Origin: CAXXOK01 sp963675365
GTDB taxonomy: Bacteria; Bacillota; Clostridia; Christensenellales; Aristaeellaceae
Assembly: GCA_963675365.2 (NCBI GenBank)
Contig: CAXXVA010000002.1
Location: 372,001 to 436,000, forward strand
Reading direction: 5' to 3'
DNA length: 64,000 bases
The stretch's first letter is position 1. Each line of letters opens with the position of its first letter. The position numbers and the translations under genes are program-made. Below the pieces are notes generated by a model. It worked only from the letters and a program-made list of their open reading frames with translations, did no database searches and was not told the DNA's origin. Of the stretch, positions 56,245-64,000 are shown piece after piece.

Positions 56245-57715
56245 CCGCATTGCGCAAAAGCTTCTGCTATATATCATCATCCCGCTGTGCGTTTTCGCGC
56301 TGATGAGCGGGGTGCTGTTTCAAACGATGTTTACCCGCAACATGACCCAGGACGCCGAAACGGAGCTGACCGCACGCGCGACGGCACTGGCCGAGACCCT
56401 GTCCGAGGCTGTGGGCAGCGAGGCGGCGGGCGCCGTGATGAGCTCCGGCATGGGCATGGGGCGCGGCTCCGGCAACAGCGAGGCGAGCATGGGTATGGGC
56501 ACGGGCCTGAGCTCGTACCTGCCCGCGCTGAGCCTGCTCGACGTGGATGTGTGGGTTCTGGACTCCGACCTGAATTTTCTCACCACCGGGCGGCGGATGA
56601 TGACGATCGAATATCAGGACCTGCCTGAGGACGCCGACCATGTGGTCGATCAGGTTTTCGCCGGGGAAACGGTCACCAGCCGGGGGTTTTCGGACCTTTT
56701 GGGCGCGCCGACCATCACCGTGGGCGTACCGATTTATAAAAACGACGAAATCTACGGCGCGCTGCTGATGCACGACGCGGTGTCCGGCATCCAGGCGGTC
56801 ACGTCGCAGGGTACCACGGTGCTTATCTATTCCGGCGCGATCGCGCTGATCATCGCGGTGCTGCTGGCGATTTGGCTCAGCTATGCGTTTGGCAGACCTT
56901 TAAACCAAATGAAAAACACCGCGCTGACGCTGGCGGGCGGGGAGTATTCCGCCAAAACCGGCGTCCGCCGCGCAGATGAAATCGGCAAGCTGGCCCAGGC
57001 GATGGACGTATTATCCGACAAGCTTGCGGAAGCCAGACGGCAAAAGGAGCAGCAGGAGCAGCTCAGGACGGAGTTTCTGTCCAACGTGTCCCACGAACTG
57101 CGCACGCCCGCGGCGGTGCTGCGGGGATCGCTCGAAGCCCTGCGCGACGGCGTGGTGACAGACGAAGCGCAGGTGAAGGAATACCACGCGCAGATGCTTC
57201 GGGAAACGCTGGGCCTCCAGCGCCTGACCAACGACCTATTGGAGCTTTCCAAGCTGCAAAACCCGGATTTCAAGATCGAGCGCTCCGAGGTGATTTTGCA
57301 GGATGTGCTGTCCGACGCCTTGCACGCCGCCGACCAAATGGCGCGCAAAAAAAAGATCGCCGTCGTCCGCGAGATGGCGGATAACGCCGTGACGGTGCAG
57401 GGCGATTACGGGCGGCTGCGGCAGATGCTGATGATCGTGCTGGACAACGCCGTGAAGTTTTCCAAAGAGGGCGGCACGATCGAAGTTGCGCTGACCAAAG
57501 ACCGCATGACCGTTCAGGATCACGGCGCTGGCATCGCGCCCGAGCTTCTGCCTTATATTTTCGACCGTTTCCGCAAAACCCCGTCGGAGGAAAACCGCCA
57601 GGGATCGGGCCTCGGGCTGGCGATTGCCAAGCAAATTGCCGTGCGCCACGGTATGGATATCCAGGTGGAAAGCACTTTGGGCGAAGGGACGCTGTTTGTG
57701 TTCAGGCTGCCGTAA
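56237..57715 (+). CDS. Sensor histidine kinase partner of the OmpR-type regulator
   Basis: A 492-residue kinase (MRNRIAQKLLLYIIIPLCVF) overlapping the regulator by 8 nt. TM1 at ~9-30; outside sensor domain of ~160 residues with a striking Met/Gly-rich stretch (MSSGMGMGRGSGNSEASMGM, ~residues 68-87); TM2 at ~193-215; HAMP; HisKA with phospho-acceptor His in LSNVSHELRTPAAVL; N box VLDNAVKFS; DHGAGIAP; GSGLGLAIAKQ. It is in frame throughout. The Met-rich loop could bind a soft metal such as copper, an inference only. Confidence 0.9.
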   Translation: MRNRIAQKLLLYIIIPLCVFALMSGVLFQTMFTRNMTQDAETELTARATALAETLSEAVGSEAAGAVMSSGMGMGRGSGNSEASMGMGTGLSSYLPALSLLDVDVWVLDSDLNFLTTGRRMMTIEYQDLPEDADHVVDQVFAGETVTSRGFSDLLGAPTITVGVPIYKNDEIYGALLMHDAVSGIQAVTSQGTTVLIYSGAIALIIAVLLAIWLSYAFGRPLNQMKNTALTLAGGEYSAKTGVRRADEIGKLAQAMDVLSDKLAEARRQKEQQEQLRTEFLSNVSHELRTPAAVLRGSLEALRDGVVTDEAQVKEYHAQMLRETLGLQRLTNDLLELSKLQNPDFKIERSEVILQDVLSDALHAADQMARKKKIAVVREMADNAVTVQGDYGRLRQMLMIVLDNAVKFSKEGGTIEVALTKDRMTVQDHGAGIAPELLPYIFDRFRKTPSEENRQGSGLGLAIAKQIAVRHGMDIQVESTLGEGTLFVFRLP

Positions 57716-57742
57716 AACAGGCAAGGTTAGGGGAAGCGAGAA

Positions 57743-58810
57743 TCAGCGTTCCTGAAAGCAATCTTCAACAATCTGTATAAATTGATCCGGTACTTCCAGA
57801 TGCGTTACATGTCCGGCGTCGATTTTCACATATTGACAGTCGTTGAGCAGAGCGACTGCGCGGTCCGCCATTTCCTGCGACATGGCACCGTTGAGCGTTC
57901 CGTCGTCAAAATAGCTGAAATCGGCTTGAATCAGAACCGTCGGGCATTGTATGCGTTGCAGAGCCTTGGCATGGTCAAAGCCGCTGTTCCACGTTCCGTC
58001 GTAAAACGCGTCGCCGAAACGGGGATTATAGAAATCCAGTCCCCTGAGCATTTCCCGCACGGACGCGGGTACAAACGGAATGGCGAGCGGCATGCCGGGG
58101 TTGCCACTCCGATAACGGGCTACGGCAAAGCGGATCAGCGGCTGAGCGAAAGGCCCTGCGTAGGTTTTAAAAAACTCCGAGCCGTTTTGAACCCAGTAAT
58201 CCAGGAAATTACCGTTAAAACCGGGAGTTGCAAGCGCGTCGTGACTGGCTTTGAAAAGCCGGTAAGCGACTGTTTTTTGCACCGCTGGATATTCCGAGGA
58301 AAACAGCGGAGGGTCCTCTAAAACAATAGCCCTGACAAGATCCGGCCTGTTGGCGGCCAGCCAGACAACCAGCAACCCGCCGGAGGAATTACCGGTCATA
58401 TAAGCGGGTTCGCCAATAACCGTTTCCACAAACGCCGCCAGATCGCCGCCGATCTGGTCGGCGGTCATTGGGTAATCGTCCGGTACGACGGTCATCCCGT
58501 GGCCGGGATAATCCACAGCGAATACATGATAGGTTTTCGCCAGTTTTGGAAGAACCAGGCTGTATGAATACCAATCCAGCGTCTGCGCATGCAGCAAAAG
58601 CAGCGCGGGTCCGTTGTCCGGCCCTTGCGCATAATGAAAGGTTACATCCCCGATCTGCACGGTATTTTCTGTGATGCCGGCCTCTTGCAGCGCCGTGCCC
58701 GCAGGGTCGGTATAATACGTCATATACAGTATGAGTACTGCGCCGATAACAATAAGCAGCAGCACTGCCGCAGTGATAAAGATCATAAGCCTCACCTTTG
58801 TTTTGGACAT
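57743..58810 (-). CDS. Membrane-anchored alpha/beta hydrolase
   Basis: A 355-residue protein (MSKTKVRLMIFITAAVLLLI) with an N-terminal anchor (residues ~7-32). The alpha/beta hydrolase core lies outside: GPALLLLHAQTLDWYSYSLV, FAVDYPGHGMTVVPDDYP, nucleophile Ser in YMTGNSSGGLLVVWLA, acid candidate Asp in LIQADFSYFDDG, and His in KIDAGHVTHLEVPDQ. The oxyanion HG is replaced by HA, so the substrate class cannot be set. It stands alone between converging genes. Confidence 0.85.
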   Translation of the reverse strand: MSKTKVRLMIFITAAVLLLIVIGAVLILYMTYYTDPAGTALQEAGITENTVQIGDVTFHYAQGPDNGPALLLLHAQTLDWYSYSLVLPKLAKTYHVFAVDYPGHGMTVVPDDYPMTADQIGGDLAAFVETVIGEPAYMTGNSSGGLLVVWLAANRPDLVRAIVLEDPPLFSSEYPAVQKTVAYRLFKASHDALATPGFNGNFLDYWVQNGSEFFKTYAGPFAQPLIRFAVARYRSGNPGMPLAIPFVPASVREMLRGLDFYNPRFGDAFYDGTWNSGFDHAKALQRIQCPTVLIQADFSYFDDGTLNGAMSQEMADRAVALLNDCQYVKIDAGHVTHLEVPDQFIQIVEDCFQER

Positions 58811-58953
58811 CGTTATTTACTCCAAGCTAATCGCGTATTCTGCATGGTAAATCTTATCGCGGCCCGCGGCGTGTGTCAATCTGCCCTGTTTGCACGGCGG
58901 GGCGCCGGACTCTCTGTATGATCCTGTAGCAAAAGGGTTTGCAATACAGAATT

Positions 58954-58982
58954 TTGCTTAATTTGGCAAATTCGGGTATACT
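58954..58982 (+). promoter_or_regulatory. Promoter of the bL25 gene
   Basis: TTGCTT (58954-58959), 17 nt, TATACT (58977-58982), about 90 nt upstream of the start. Confidence 0.7.
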
Positions 58983-59073
58983 ATAAGAACCGGAAGAAAG
59001 AAAAGCGAGACCAAAGGTTGCCGCGCCGCTTGGCGTTTCCGGGGAACTGACTCGATAAACAGGAGGAACAGAC

Positions 59074-59736
59074 ATGGACAACAGTACGAAACTGATGATT
59101 GAAGTGAGAGAAAAGGGCAGCAAAGGCGCCATGAAACGGCTGCGCAGCGAAGGATTTCTGCCTTGCTCCATCTCGCGCAAAGGCGATACATCCATTAGCT
59201 TTTCGGTAAAGAAGGACGATTTCCGCAGGGCGTTCAACGTATCCGGCATGTCCGGCATTTATATGCTGCAGGCCGGCAAGAAAAAGCCCTATACGGCGAT
59301 GATCCGCGAGATCCAGCACATTCCCGGCACCTACGATTTTCTGCACGTAACGTTCCAGGGGATCTCGATGACGGAAGAAACGACGGCCGATATCCACCTG
59401 CATATCCACGGGCGGGACGATCTGCAGCATAACGGCTACGAGTTGATCCAGCAGATGGAATCCCTGCACCTCAAGGGCCTGCCGGGCGATTTCCCCCCGG
59501 CCGTCACGATTGACGTAAGCAGCATGGAACCGGGCGACCATGTGACCGTCGCCGACGTGGAACTGCCCGAGGGCCTGACCTGCCTGACGGAGCCCGACCG
59601 GCTGATCCTGTCCGTCGCCCATCCCAAACTCAGGACCGAGGAGACCGAAGAAGCCGAAGAGACCGCCGAAGATGCGGCCGCGGCCCCGGCTGAGGGCGGC
59701 GAAGCGGCGGAAGCCGACGCTGACAAAGCCGAGTAA
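59074..59736 (+). CDS. rplY/ctc: Ribosomal protein bL25, Ctc form
   Basis: A 220-residue protein (MDNSTKLMIEVREKGSKGAM) with AGGAGGAACAGAC upstream. The N-terminal L25 domain that binds 5S rRNA (residues ~1-95; PCSISRKGDTSISFSVKKDD, REIQHIPGTYDFLHVTFQGI) is followed by the TL5/Ctc C-terminal beta domain (LHLKGLPGDFPPAVTIDVSS, VADVELPEGLTCL) and a very acidic Glu/Ala tail. The long form is the general stress type in Firmicutes. It has its own promoter and a strong terminator. Confidence 0.92.
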   Translation: MDNSTKLMIEVREKGSKGAMKRLRSEGFLPCSISRKGDTSISFSVKKDDFRRAFNVSGMSGIYMLQAGKKKPYTAMIREIQHIPGTYDFLHVTFQGISMTEETTADIHLHIHGRDDLQHNGYELIQQMESLHLKGLPGDFPPAVTIDVSSMEPGDHVTVADVELPEGLTCLTEPDRLILSVAHPKLRTEETEEAEETAEDAAAAPAEGGEAAEADADKAE

Positions 59737-59760
59737 TTACCCTGCCTCAATTGCAGCATA

Positions 59761-59809
59761 AAACAATACGCAAAAGGCCGCGCGATGCGCGGCCTTTTGC
59801 GTATTGTTT
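59761..59809. terminator. Very long bidirectional terminator
   Basis: A perfect 23-bp inverted repeat (59761-59783 and 59787-59809) with a GAT loop; each arm contains AAAAGGCCGCGC or its complement with CCTTTTGCG. It separates the converging bL25 and SpoIIE-type genes. Confidence 0.85.
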
Positions 59810-59843
59810 GGGAGTATGGGGATACAATCTCCGCGGCATCCGG

Positions 59844-60998
59844 CTACAGCTTCTCCACCTTCGTCACCTTGCCCATTTTCACAAGCTTCTCATTTAAAAG
59901 CTGCATAATGATGGCGCGCTTTAAAATGCCCATCTGCTTGAAAGTGATATCGTTGTGGGCCACGTTTTCGGCCTGGCCTTCAAACAGGCGAACGATATCG
60001 GCGTTGCGCAAAAACATGCACAGCCTGCAAACGCCCTCTTCGCCGCCCTGTAAATCTTCCTCCAGAATGTTATAGGCCTGGTTGAGTGTCACAGCGCCCT
60101 CCATCACCAGGTCGATGCCGTCGATGGAATACTCCGGCGGCGCGGTCAGGGAATCGGGGATCTTTTGTATTTTCACACGTTTGCCCATCACGCGGGCAAC
60201 CATGTCCGCGGTGGTCGAGCCGCAGACCACCTTCAGGCCGTCGCATGCCAGAAAGCGCTTGACGAAGATGGCGTCGTCGGTTTTGTCGGCGGGCGGGCCG
60301 GAAAGAATGTTGATAACGCTCGCCTTGCGCAGCGTGAGCAGCGCGATGGAGGTATCGTCGCCGTGGACGTTGCCCGAAAGCGCTTTGGTTTTCATCAGAA
60401 TCAGGTCAAAGGCGTCGTCGTTGCTCATGCCAGCCGAAATGCACTTTTGGTACAGGTCCATAAACCCGTCCTCACCCCAGCCCATGCCGTGCCCGCGGCC
60501 AAGCCCCGCCTGGGTGACCCCGTCGGTGAAAAACACCATCGAGTCGCCTTCTTTAAGCAGCACCGAGGTTTCCGAAACCACCTCGTTTGACATCGTATAG
60601 TGCGTGGCGCGAAGCTTCTGCACGATGCCGTCGCGGATCAGCAGTGGGGTCGGCGCCTCGAACGAAAGCGCAGTAAACTGGCCGCCCTTCATGATGCGGG
60701 CGATATTGAACGCCGCAAACGGCACCCGCTCGGTGCGGGCGCGGTGCATGAGACCGAGCGCTTTTTCGCAGGCCTTGTGGATGGGGATGCCCGAGCGCAT
60801 CAGGTGTAAAACCCGGCTGATGCACATGCGCGCGGCGATATTGGCATAGCTGCCCGAGCCCACGCCGTCGGCCAGGATAAAATCGGTATGCTCCATCGTG
60901 CGCACGATCTCCGCCTGATCGCCGCATTCGCGGTAATGCTTTTTATTCACCTGCTTGAGCAAAAGCTCGGTGTACAGGCGCAGCTTCGGCTCATTCAT
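59844..60998 (-). CDS. SpoIIE-family PP2C phosphatase
   Basis: A 384-residue protein (MNEPKLRLYTELLLKQVNKK) with a PP2C/SpoIIE domain in the first ~230 residues: FILADGVGSGSYANIAARMC (metal-binding Asp), MVFFTDGVTQAG, NVHGDDTSIALLTL (Asp ligands). The C-terminal ~150 residues (ADKTDDAIFVKRFLACDGLK, ILEEDLQGGEEGVCRLCMFL) are a separate domain. There are no membrane segments, unlike true SpoIIE. It overlaps the sensory hydrogenase gene by 8 nt, so the two probably act in one signalling path. Confidence 0.88.
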   Translation of the reverse strand: MNEPKLRLYTELLLKQVNKKHYRECGDQAEIVRTMEHTDFILADGVGSGSYANIAARMCISRVLHLMRSGIPIHKACEKALGLMHRARTERVPFAAFNIARIMKGGQFTALSFEAPTPLLIRDGIVQKLRATHYTMSNEVVSETSVLLKEGDSMVFFTDGVTQAGLGRGHGMGWGEDGFMDLYQKCISAGMSNDDAFDLILMKTKALSGNVHGDDTSIALLTLRKASVINILSGPPADKTDDAIFVKRFLACDGLKVVCGSTTADMVARVMGKRVKIQKIPDSLTAPPEYSIDGIDLVMEGAVTLNQAYNILEEDLQGGEEGVCRLCMFLRNADIVRLFEGQAENVAHNDITFKQMGILKRAIIMQLLNEKLVKMGKVTKVEKL

Positions 60999-62670
60999 CG
61001 GATTGAATCAGTTCTTCCAGCAGGGTTTCGGAGCGCGCGGCGCTCTCGCCCAGGTAGTCGGCCATCTTCTGCGCCATTTCCAGGTTCTGCGCGATCAGCT
61101 TTTCCACCCGCTGGATGGTCTTGTCCCGCGCGGACTGGATTTTAGCCTCGTTGAGCTTGATGTTTGACAGGTCCATGTAAATGCCGACGTACTGCTTTTC
61201 GGCGGGCAGGTAGTACACCACCTGGTGGAACTCCCGGCCCTGGTATTCAAAGATCGATTCCAGGTACTTGCCCGGCTGGGCGAACACCTTCTCGTAAATG
61301 GTCGAGTCCAGCAGATACGAAACCTTCCGCCCGATGATGGCCGAGGTGCAGGAGAAGTACTTCTCAAACGCCGGGTTGACAAGCTGTATGGTCAGCCCCT
61401 CGTCCAGAATCACCACGCCCTCGGGCGCGTTGTGGAGGATGGTGTCGGCGCGGTTTTCGGCGCGGCGGCGCATATAGGGGATGCACATGGAGTACTCGGC
61501 CATGCCGTTTAGGATGGCGATGGCGTTTTCCTCGCAGTTGGCGTAGCCGCAGGCGCCGCAGTTCAGCCTGTTTTCCGGCGCGGATTTATAGGTATGCTCG
61601 TACACGTCCAGGATATCCTGCTCGGTGTACTTCACGGTGGGCACCGGCTTTTTGACAAAGCTTGTGGACAGGTCCACCGGCGGCATTTTTTCCTCGATGC
61701 CGAAGGCTTCGTCTTTCTCGTGCGCGTAGTTGATGATGTCCTTGCGCTTTTCAAAGATGTTGTTCTGGCTTTCGTTGCCCGCGCCGCCGATGCAGCCGCC
61801 GTTGCAAAACAGCGGCTCGATGATCTCAAGGTCCTTGGAGTCCACGGCGGCGTGCAGCAGCGTGATCGTGTTTTCGTAGCCCGAGGTGTGTACGATGTTG
61901 ATGGAATCGATGCTGTCGTCAAGCCCCGCCGTTTTGATCATGCCGCCGGGCAGGGGGAAGAGCTTGGCGGTGTTCAGGTGGCCGATCTGGTCAAAGCCCG
62001 AATCGCAGATTTCTTCGAGCACTATGCCCTCTTCCGCGAACCAGGCGTTTAATTCCTTGAAGGTCAGCACGCCGTCGACGATGCCCTTGTATTTCTCCTG
62101 CTGCGCTTCGGCCTTCTTGGCTACGCAGGGGCCGATGAACACCGCGCGCATGTCGGGGTGCAGCGCTTTGGTGATCTTGCAGTGCGCGATCATCGGCGAG
62201 ACGACCGGCATGAGCAGATCCAGGTGCTCGGGCATATAGGTCTGCACGTAATCCACCACCGCCGGGCAGGCTGTGGCGATGCCGCCGCGGCCGGTGGCCT
62301 TGGCGAGCTTCTTGGTGTACTCCGCCACGGCGTCGGCGCCGATGGAGGTTTCTTCTACGCGCTTAAAGCCGAGCCCCCGCAGCCCCGCCGCCAAACGGCG
62401 GCGGAGGTAGCCGGGGTACTCGGCTGCGAACGAGGGCGCCACGCAGGCCACCACGTCGCCGGACTTGACGATCTTTTTGATCTCGTCAAGCTGGCTTTCG
62501 TCCACTTTGGCTTTTTGCAGGCAGGTTTTCACGCAGGTGCCGCAGTTGATGCAGCGATCCTGGTTGATAAACGCCTGGTTATTCTTGATGCCGATCGCCT
62601 TGACCGGGCATGCGCGGACGCAGCGGTAGCAGTCCCGGCACATGGCTTCCAGTGTTTTGACGATGCTCAT
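60991..62670 (-). CDS. Sensory [FeFe] hydrogenase with PAS domain (HydS-like)
   Basis: A 559-residue protein (MSIVKTLEAMCRDCYRCVRA). Domains: two 4Fe-4S motifs (CRDCYRCVRACP, CINCGTCVKTC); a hydrogenase large-subunit domain with changed H-cluster motifs (IATACPAVVDY in place of TSCCPxW, FIGPCVAKKAEA, FCNGGCIGGAGNES); an extra Fe-S motif NCGACGYANCEENA; a PAS domain (~residues 420-520, ILHNAPEGVVILDEGL); and a C-terminal coiled coil. This is the layout of group C sensory hydrogenases, thought to sense H2 or redox state. A catalytic hydrogenase lies upstream and a PP2C phosphatase downstream. Confidence 0.9.
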   Translation of the reverse strand: MSIVKTLEAMCRDCYRCVRACPVKAIGIKNNQAFINQDRCINCGTCVKTCLQKAKVDESQLDEIKKIVKSGDVVACVAPSFAAEYPGYLRRRLAAGLRGLGFKRVEETSIGADAVAEYTKKLAKATGRGGIATACPAVVDYVQTYMPEHLDLLMPVVSPMIAHCKITKALHPDMRAVFIGPCVAKKAEAQQEKYKGIVDGVLTFKELNAWFAEEGIVLEEICDSGFDQIGHLNTAKLFPLPGGMIKTAGLDDSIDSINIVHTSGYENTITLLHAAVDSKDLEIIEPLFCNGGCIGGAGNESQNNIFEKRKDIINYAHEKDEAFGIEEKMPPVDLSTSFVKKPVPTVKYTEQDILDVYEHTYKSAPENRLNCGACGYANCEENAIAILNGMAEYSMCIPYMRRRAENRADTILHNAPEGVVILDEGLTIQLVNPAFEKYFSCTSAIIGRKVSYLLDSTIYEKVFAQPGKYLESIFEYQGREFHQVVYYLPAEKQYVGIYMDLSNIKLNEAKIQSARDKTIQRVEKLIAQNLEMAQKMADYLGESAARSETLLEELIQSDE

Positions 62671-62703
62671 TTGGTCTCCTTACTTGTCTGCCGGTCCAGC
62701 CGC

Positions 62704-64000
62704 TTACGCGTTGGCGTGAAGCCCCAGTTTCTCGGTCAGGGCTTCCACGGCTTTGACCCGCGTGCAATGGGTGATGGTTTCGTCGCCGATGCGCACCACG
62801 GGGCCCTGATCGCACTTTTCAAAGCAGAACGTCGCGTCCAGCGCCACCTTGTCCTCCAGCCCGTTTTGCGAGAGGAAGCCGGTCAGCTGGGAAAGAAGCT
62901 TCTGCGATCCGCGGATGAAGCAGCCCGTGCCAAAGCAGATGGATACCGGCAGTTTGCCGGTCTCGGCGGGCTGTTCAACGAGGTCGGGCTTCATGCGATC
63001 AGACTTGATGCGCGAACGTGCGTGGTAGTGCGTGTGCAAGAGCTCGTGCGCCTTATGGCTGCCCGGCATGCCCAGGAAGTTGGTGTACAGATCGTTGATA
63101 TAGGGGTTGTCCTGGGGCTTGTGGAGCTGGAGCATCTTGTCGGTGCGGTAGAGGGCCTCGGTACGCTTTTTGCGCGCGAGCCGGTCGGCGTTCACGGGCT
63201 GGCCGCCGCCGTTGATGCAGCCGGAGGGGCAGGCCATGATCTCCACAAAGTCGTACTGCGCGGTGCCGGCTTTAATATTGTCCATCACCTTGCGCGCGTT
63301 GCCAAGGCCGGATACGACGGCCATTTTCAGCTTCGTGCCGGAGAAGTCGTACTCGACTTCGCGGACGCCTTCTTCGCCGCGCACCTCGCGGATGATATAG
63401 TCCTCGGTCTTTTTACCGGTCAGCTTTTCGCCCGCGAAACGGATCGCCGCCTCGCTGACGCCGCCGGAATTGCCGAAGATCACGCCGCCGCCGGTGTTGA
63501 AGCCGTAGGGCATATCAAAGGCTTCGGGCTCCATCTCGTTGAAGACGATACCGCGCTCGCGGATTAAAAGCGCCAGTTCGTGGGTGGTGATCACGTAGTC
63601 CACATCCGGGCTGTCGGCAACGGAGAATTCCGCGCGCTTGGCCTCGAACTTCTTGGCCGTGCAGGGCATGATGGACACAAACACGATGTCCTTACGGTCT
63701 TTCTTCACCATATCGGGCAAAGTTTCCTTCACGAGCGAGCCGAGCATTTGCTGGGGCGACTTGCAGGTGGAGAGGTTGCCCGCGAAATCGGAGTAGTACT
63801 GTTCCATGAACTTGACCCAGCCGGGGCAGCAGGAGGTGAACATCGGCAGGTTTTCGCCGGCGGTCACGCGGCCCAAAAGCTCCGTGCCTTCTTCAAAAAT
63901 GGTCAGGTCGGCGGAGTAGGAGACGTCGTATACGGCGTCAAAGCCCATCATCTTGAGGGTGGCGACCATTTTGCCCACGGCGTTGGCGCCGGTCTCCAGG
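62704..64000 (-). CDS. [FeFe] hydrogenase catalytic subunit, N-terminus beyond window
   Basis: The frame is open to the right edge, so its start is outside; ~431 residues are seen. All H-cluster motifs are classical: FTSCCPGWVKFMEQ, SIMPCTAKKFEAKR, EIMACPSGCINGGGQP. After the catalytic domain a C-terminal thioredoxin-like [2Fe-2S] domain is fused (ICFGTGCFIRGSQ, TFCFEKCDQGPVV), as in HndD-type subunits but at the C-terminal end. It makes or uses H2 with electrons from NADH and/or ferredoxin in the cytoplasm. The sensory hydrogenase gene follows by 33 nt. Confidence 0.93.
   Translation of the reverse strand, partial: LETGANAVGKMVATLKMMGFDAVYDVSYSADLTIFEEGTELLGRVTAGENLPMFTSCCPGWVKFMEQYYSDFAGNLSTCKSPQQMLGSLVKETLPDMVKKDRKDIVFVSIMPCTAKKFEAKRAEFSVADSPDVDYVITTHELALLIRERGIVFNEMEPEAFDMPYGFNTGGGVIFGNSGGVSEAAIRFAGEKLTGKKTEDYIIREVRGEEGVREVEYDFSGTKLKMAVVSGLGNARKVMDNIKAGTAQYDFVEIMACPSGCINGGGQPVNADRLARKKRTEALYRTDKMLQLHKPQDNPYINDLYTNFLGMPGSHKAHELLHTHYHARSRIKSDRMKPDLVEQPAETGKLPVSICFGTGCFIRGSQKLLSQLTGFLSQNGLEDKVALDATFCFEKCDQGPVVRIGDETITHCTRVKAVEALTEKLGLHANA

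Overview
The window is from a Gram-positive, Clostridia-type bacterium. Signs of this are a YesM/YesN-type two-component system, SpoIIE-type phosphatase, ferredoxin-linked [FeFe] hydrogenases, a Ctc-type ribosomal protein bL25, strong AGGAGG-type ribosome binding sites and sigma-A promoters. The right third is visibly GC-rich, the 23-33 kb block is less so, and 33-45 kb is AT-rich, so the window is a mosaic of host DNA and at least two, probably three, mobile segments.

1-22.7 kb: a Mu-like transposable prophage, cut by the left window edge. Nearly everything is on the minus strand, in order from about 21.1 kb down to 1: Ner-like regulator, BRO antirepressor, MuA-type DDE transposase, small early genes, MuB-type ATPase, Gam, a tRNA-Gly(UCC), many short zinc-ribbon or hypothetical genes, GemA, a Mor-type activator, a strong terminator, then the late operon (DUF2730, gp26-like, DUF3486 small-terminase candidate, a NusG/LoaP-like antiterminator, terminase large subunit, SPP1-type portal, MuF/gp7 head protein, scaffold, major capsid, head-tail and tail genes). 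The c-type repressor and a membrane protein face the other way (plus). The control region between repressor and Ner has a consensus lytic promoter overlapped by paired operator half-sites. The early region carries three 52-nt copies of a two-hairpin repeat with compensatory stem changes; two of them are joined to a duplicated start of the downstream gene.

22.7-33.3 kb: probable prophage end, a 3' half of a tRNA-Arg(ACG), then a plus-strand glycoside operon: GH1 beta-glucosidase, YesM kinase, YesN/AraC regulator, two VOC proteins, solute-binding protein, two permeases and an SDR oxidoreductase.

33.3-44.9 kb: an AT-rich island with a ribbon-helix-helix protein and an operator array, a two-gene SIR2-HerA anti-phage system, and a small integrative element (two tyrosine recombinases, DnaB-like helicase, replication initiator, two Xis-like proteins, repressor with divergent promoters). 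The latter abuts a seven-gene tRNA cluster (Leu, Tyr, Thr, Asp, Met, Glu, Pro; minus strand).

45.8-64 kb: host backbone: wecB; a cobalamin riboswitch controlling btuFCD-type import genes; a VTC / DUF4956 / carbohydrate-binding lipoprotein trio; a VOC lyase; three paralogous small secreted proteins next to a two-component system whose regulator gene is frameshifted; an alpha/beta hydrolase; bL25; and a minus-strand block with a catalytic [FeFe] hydrogenase (cut by the right edge), a PAS-containing sensory hydrogenase and a SpoIIE phosphatase.
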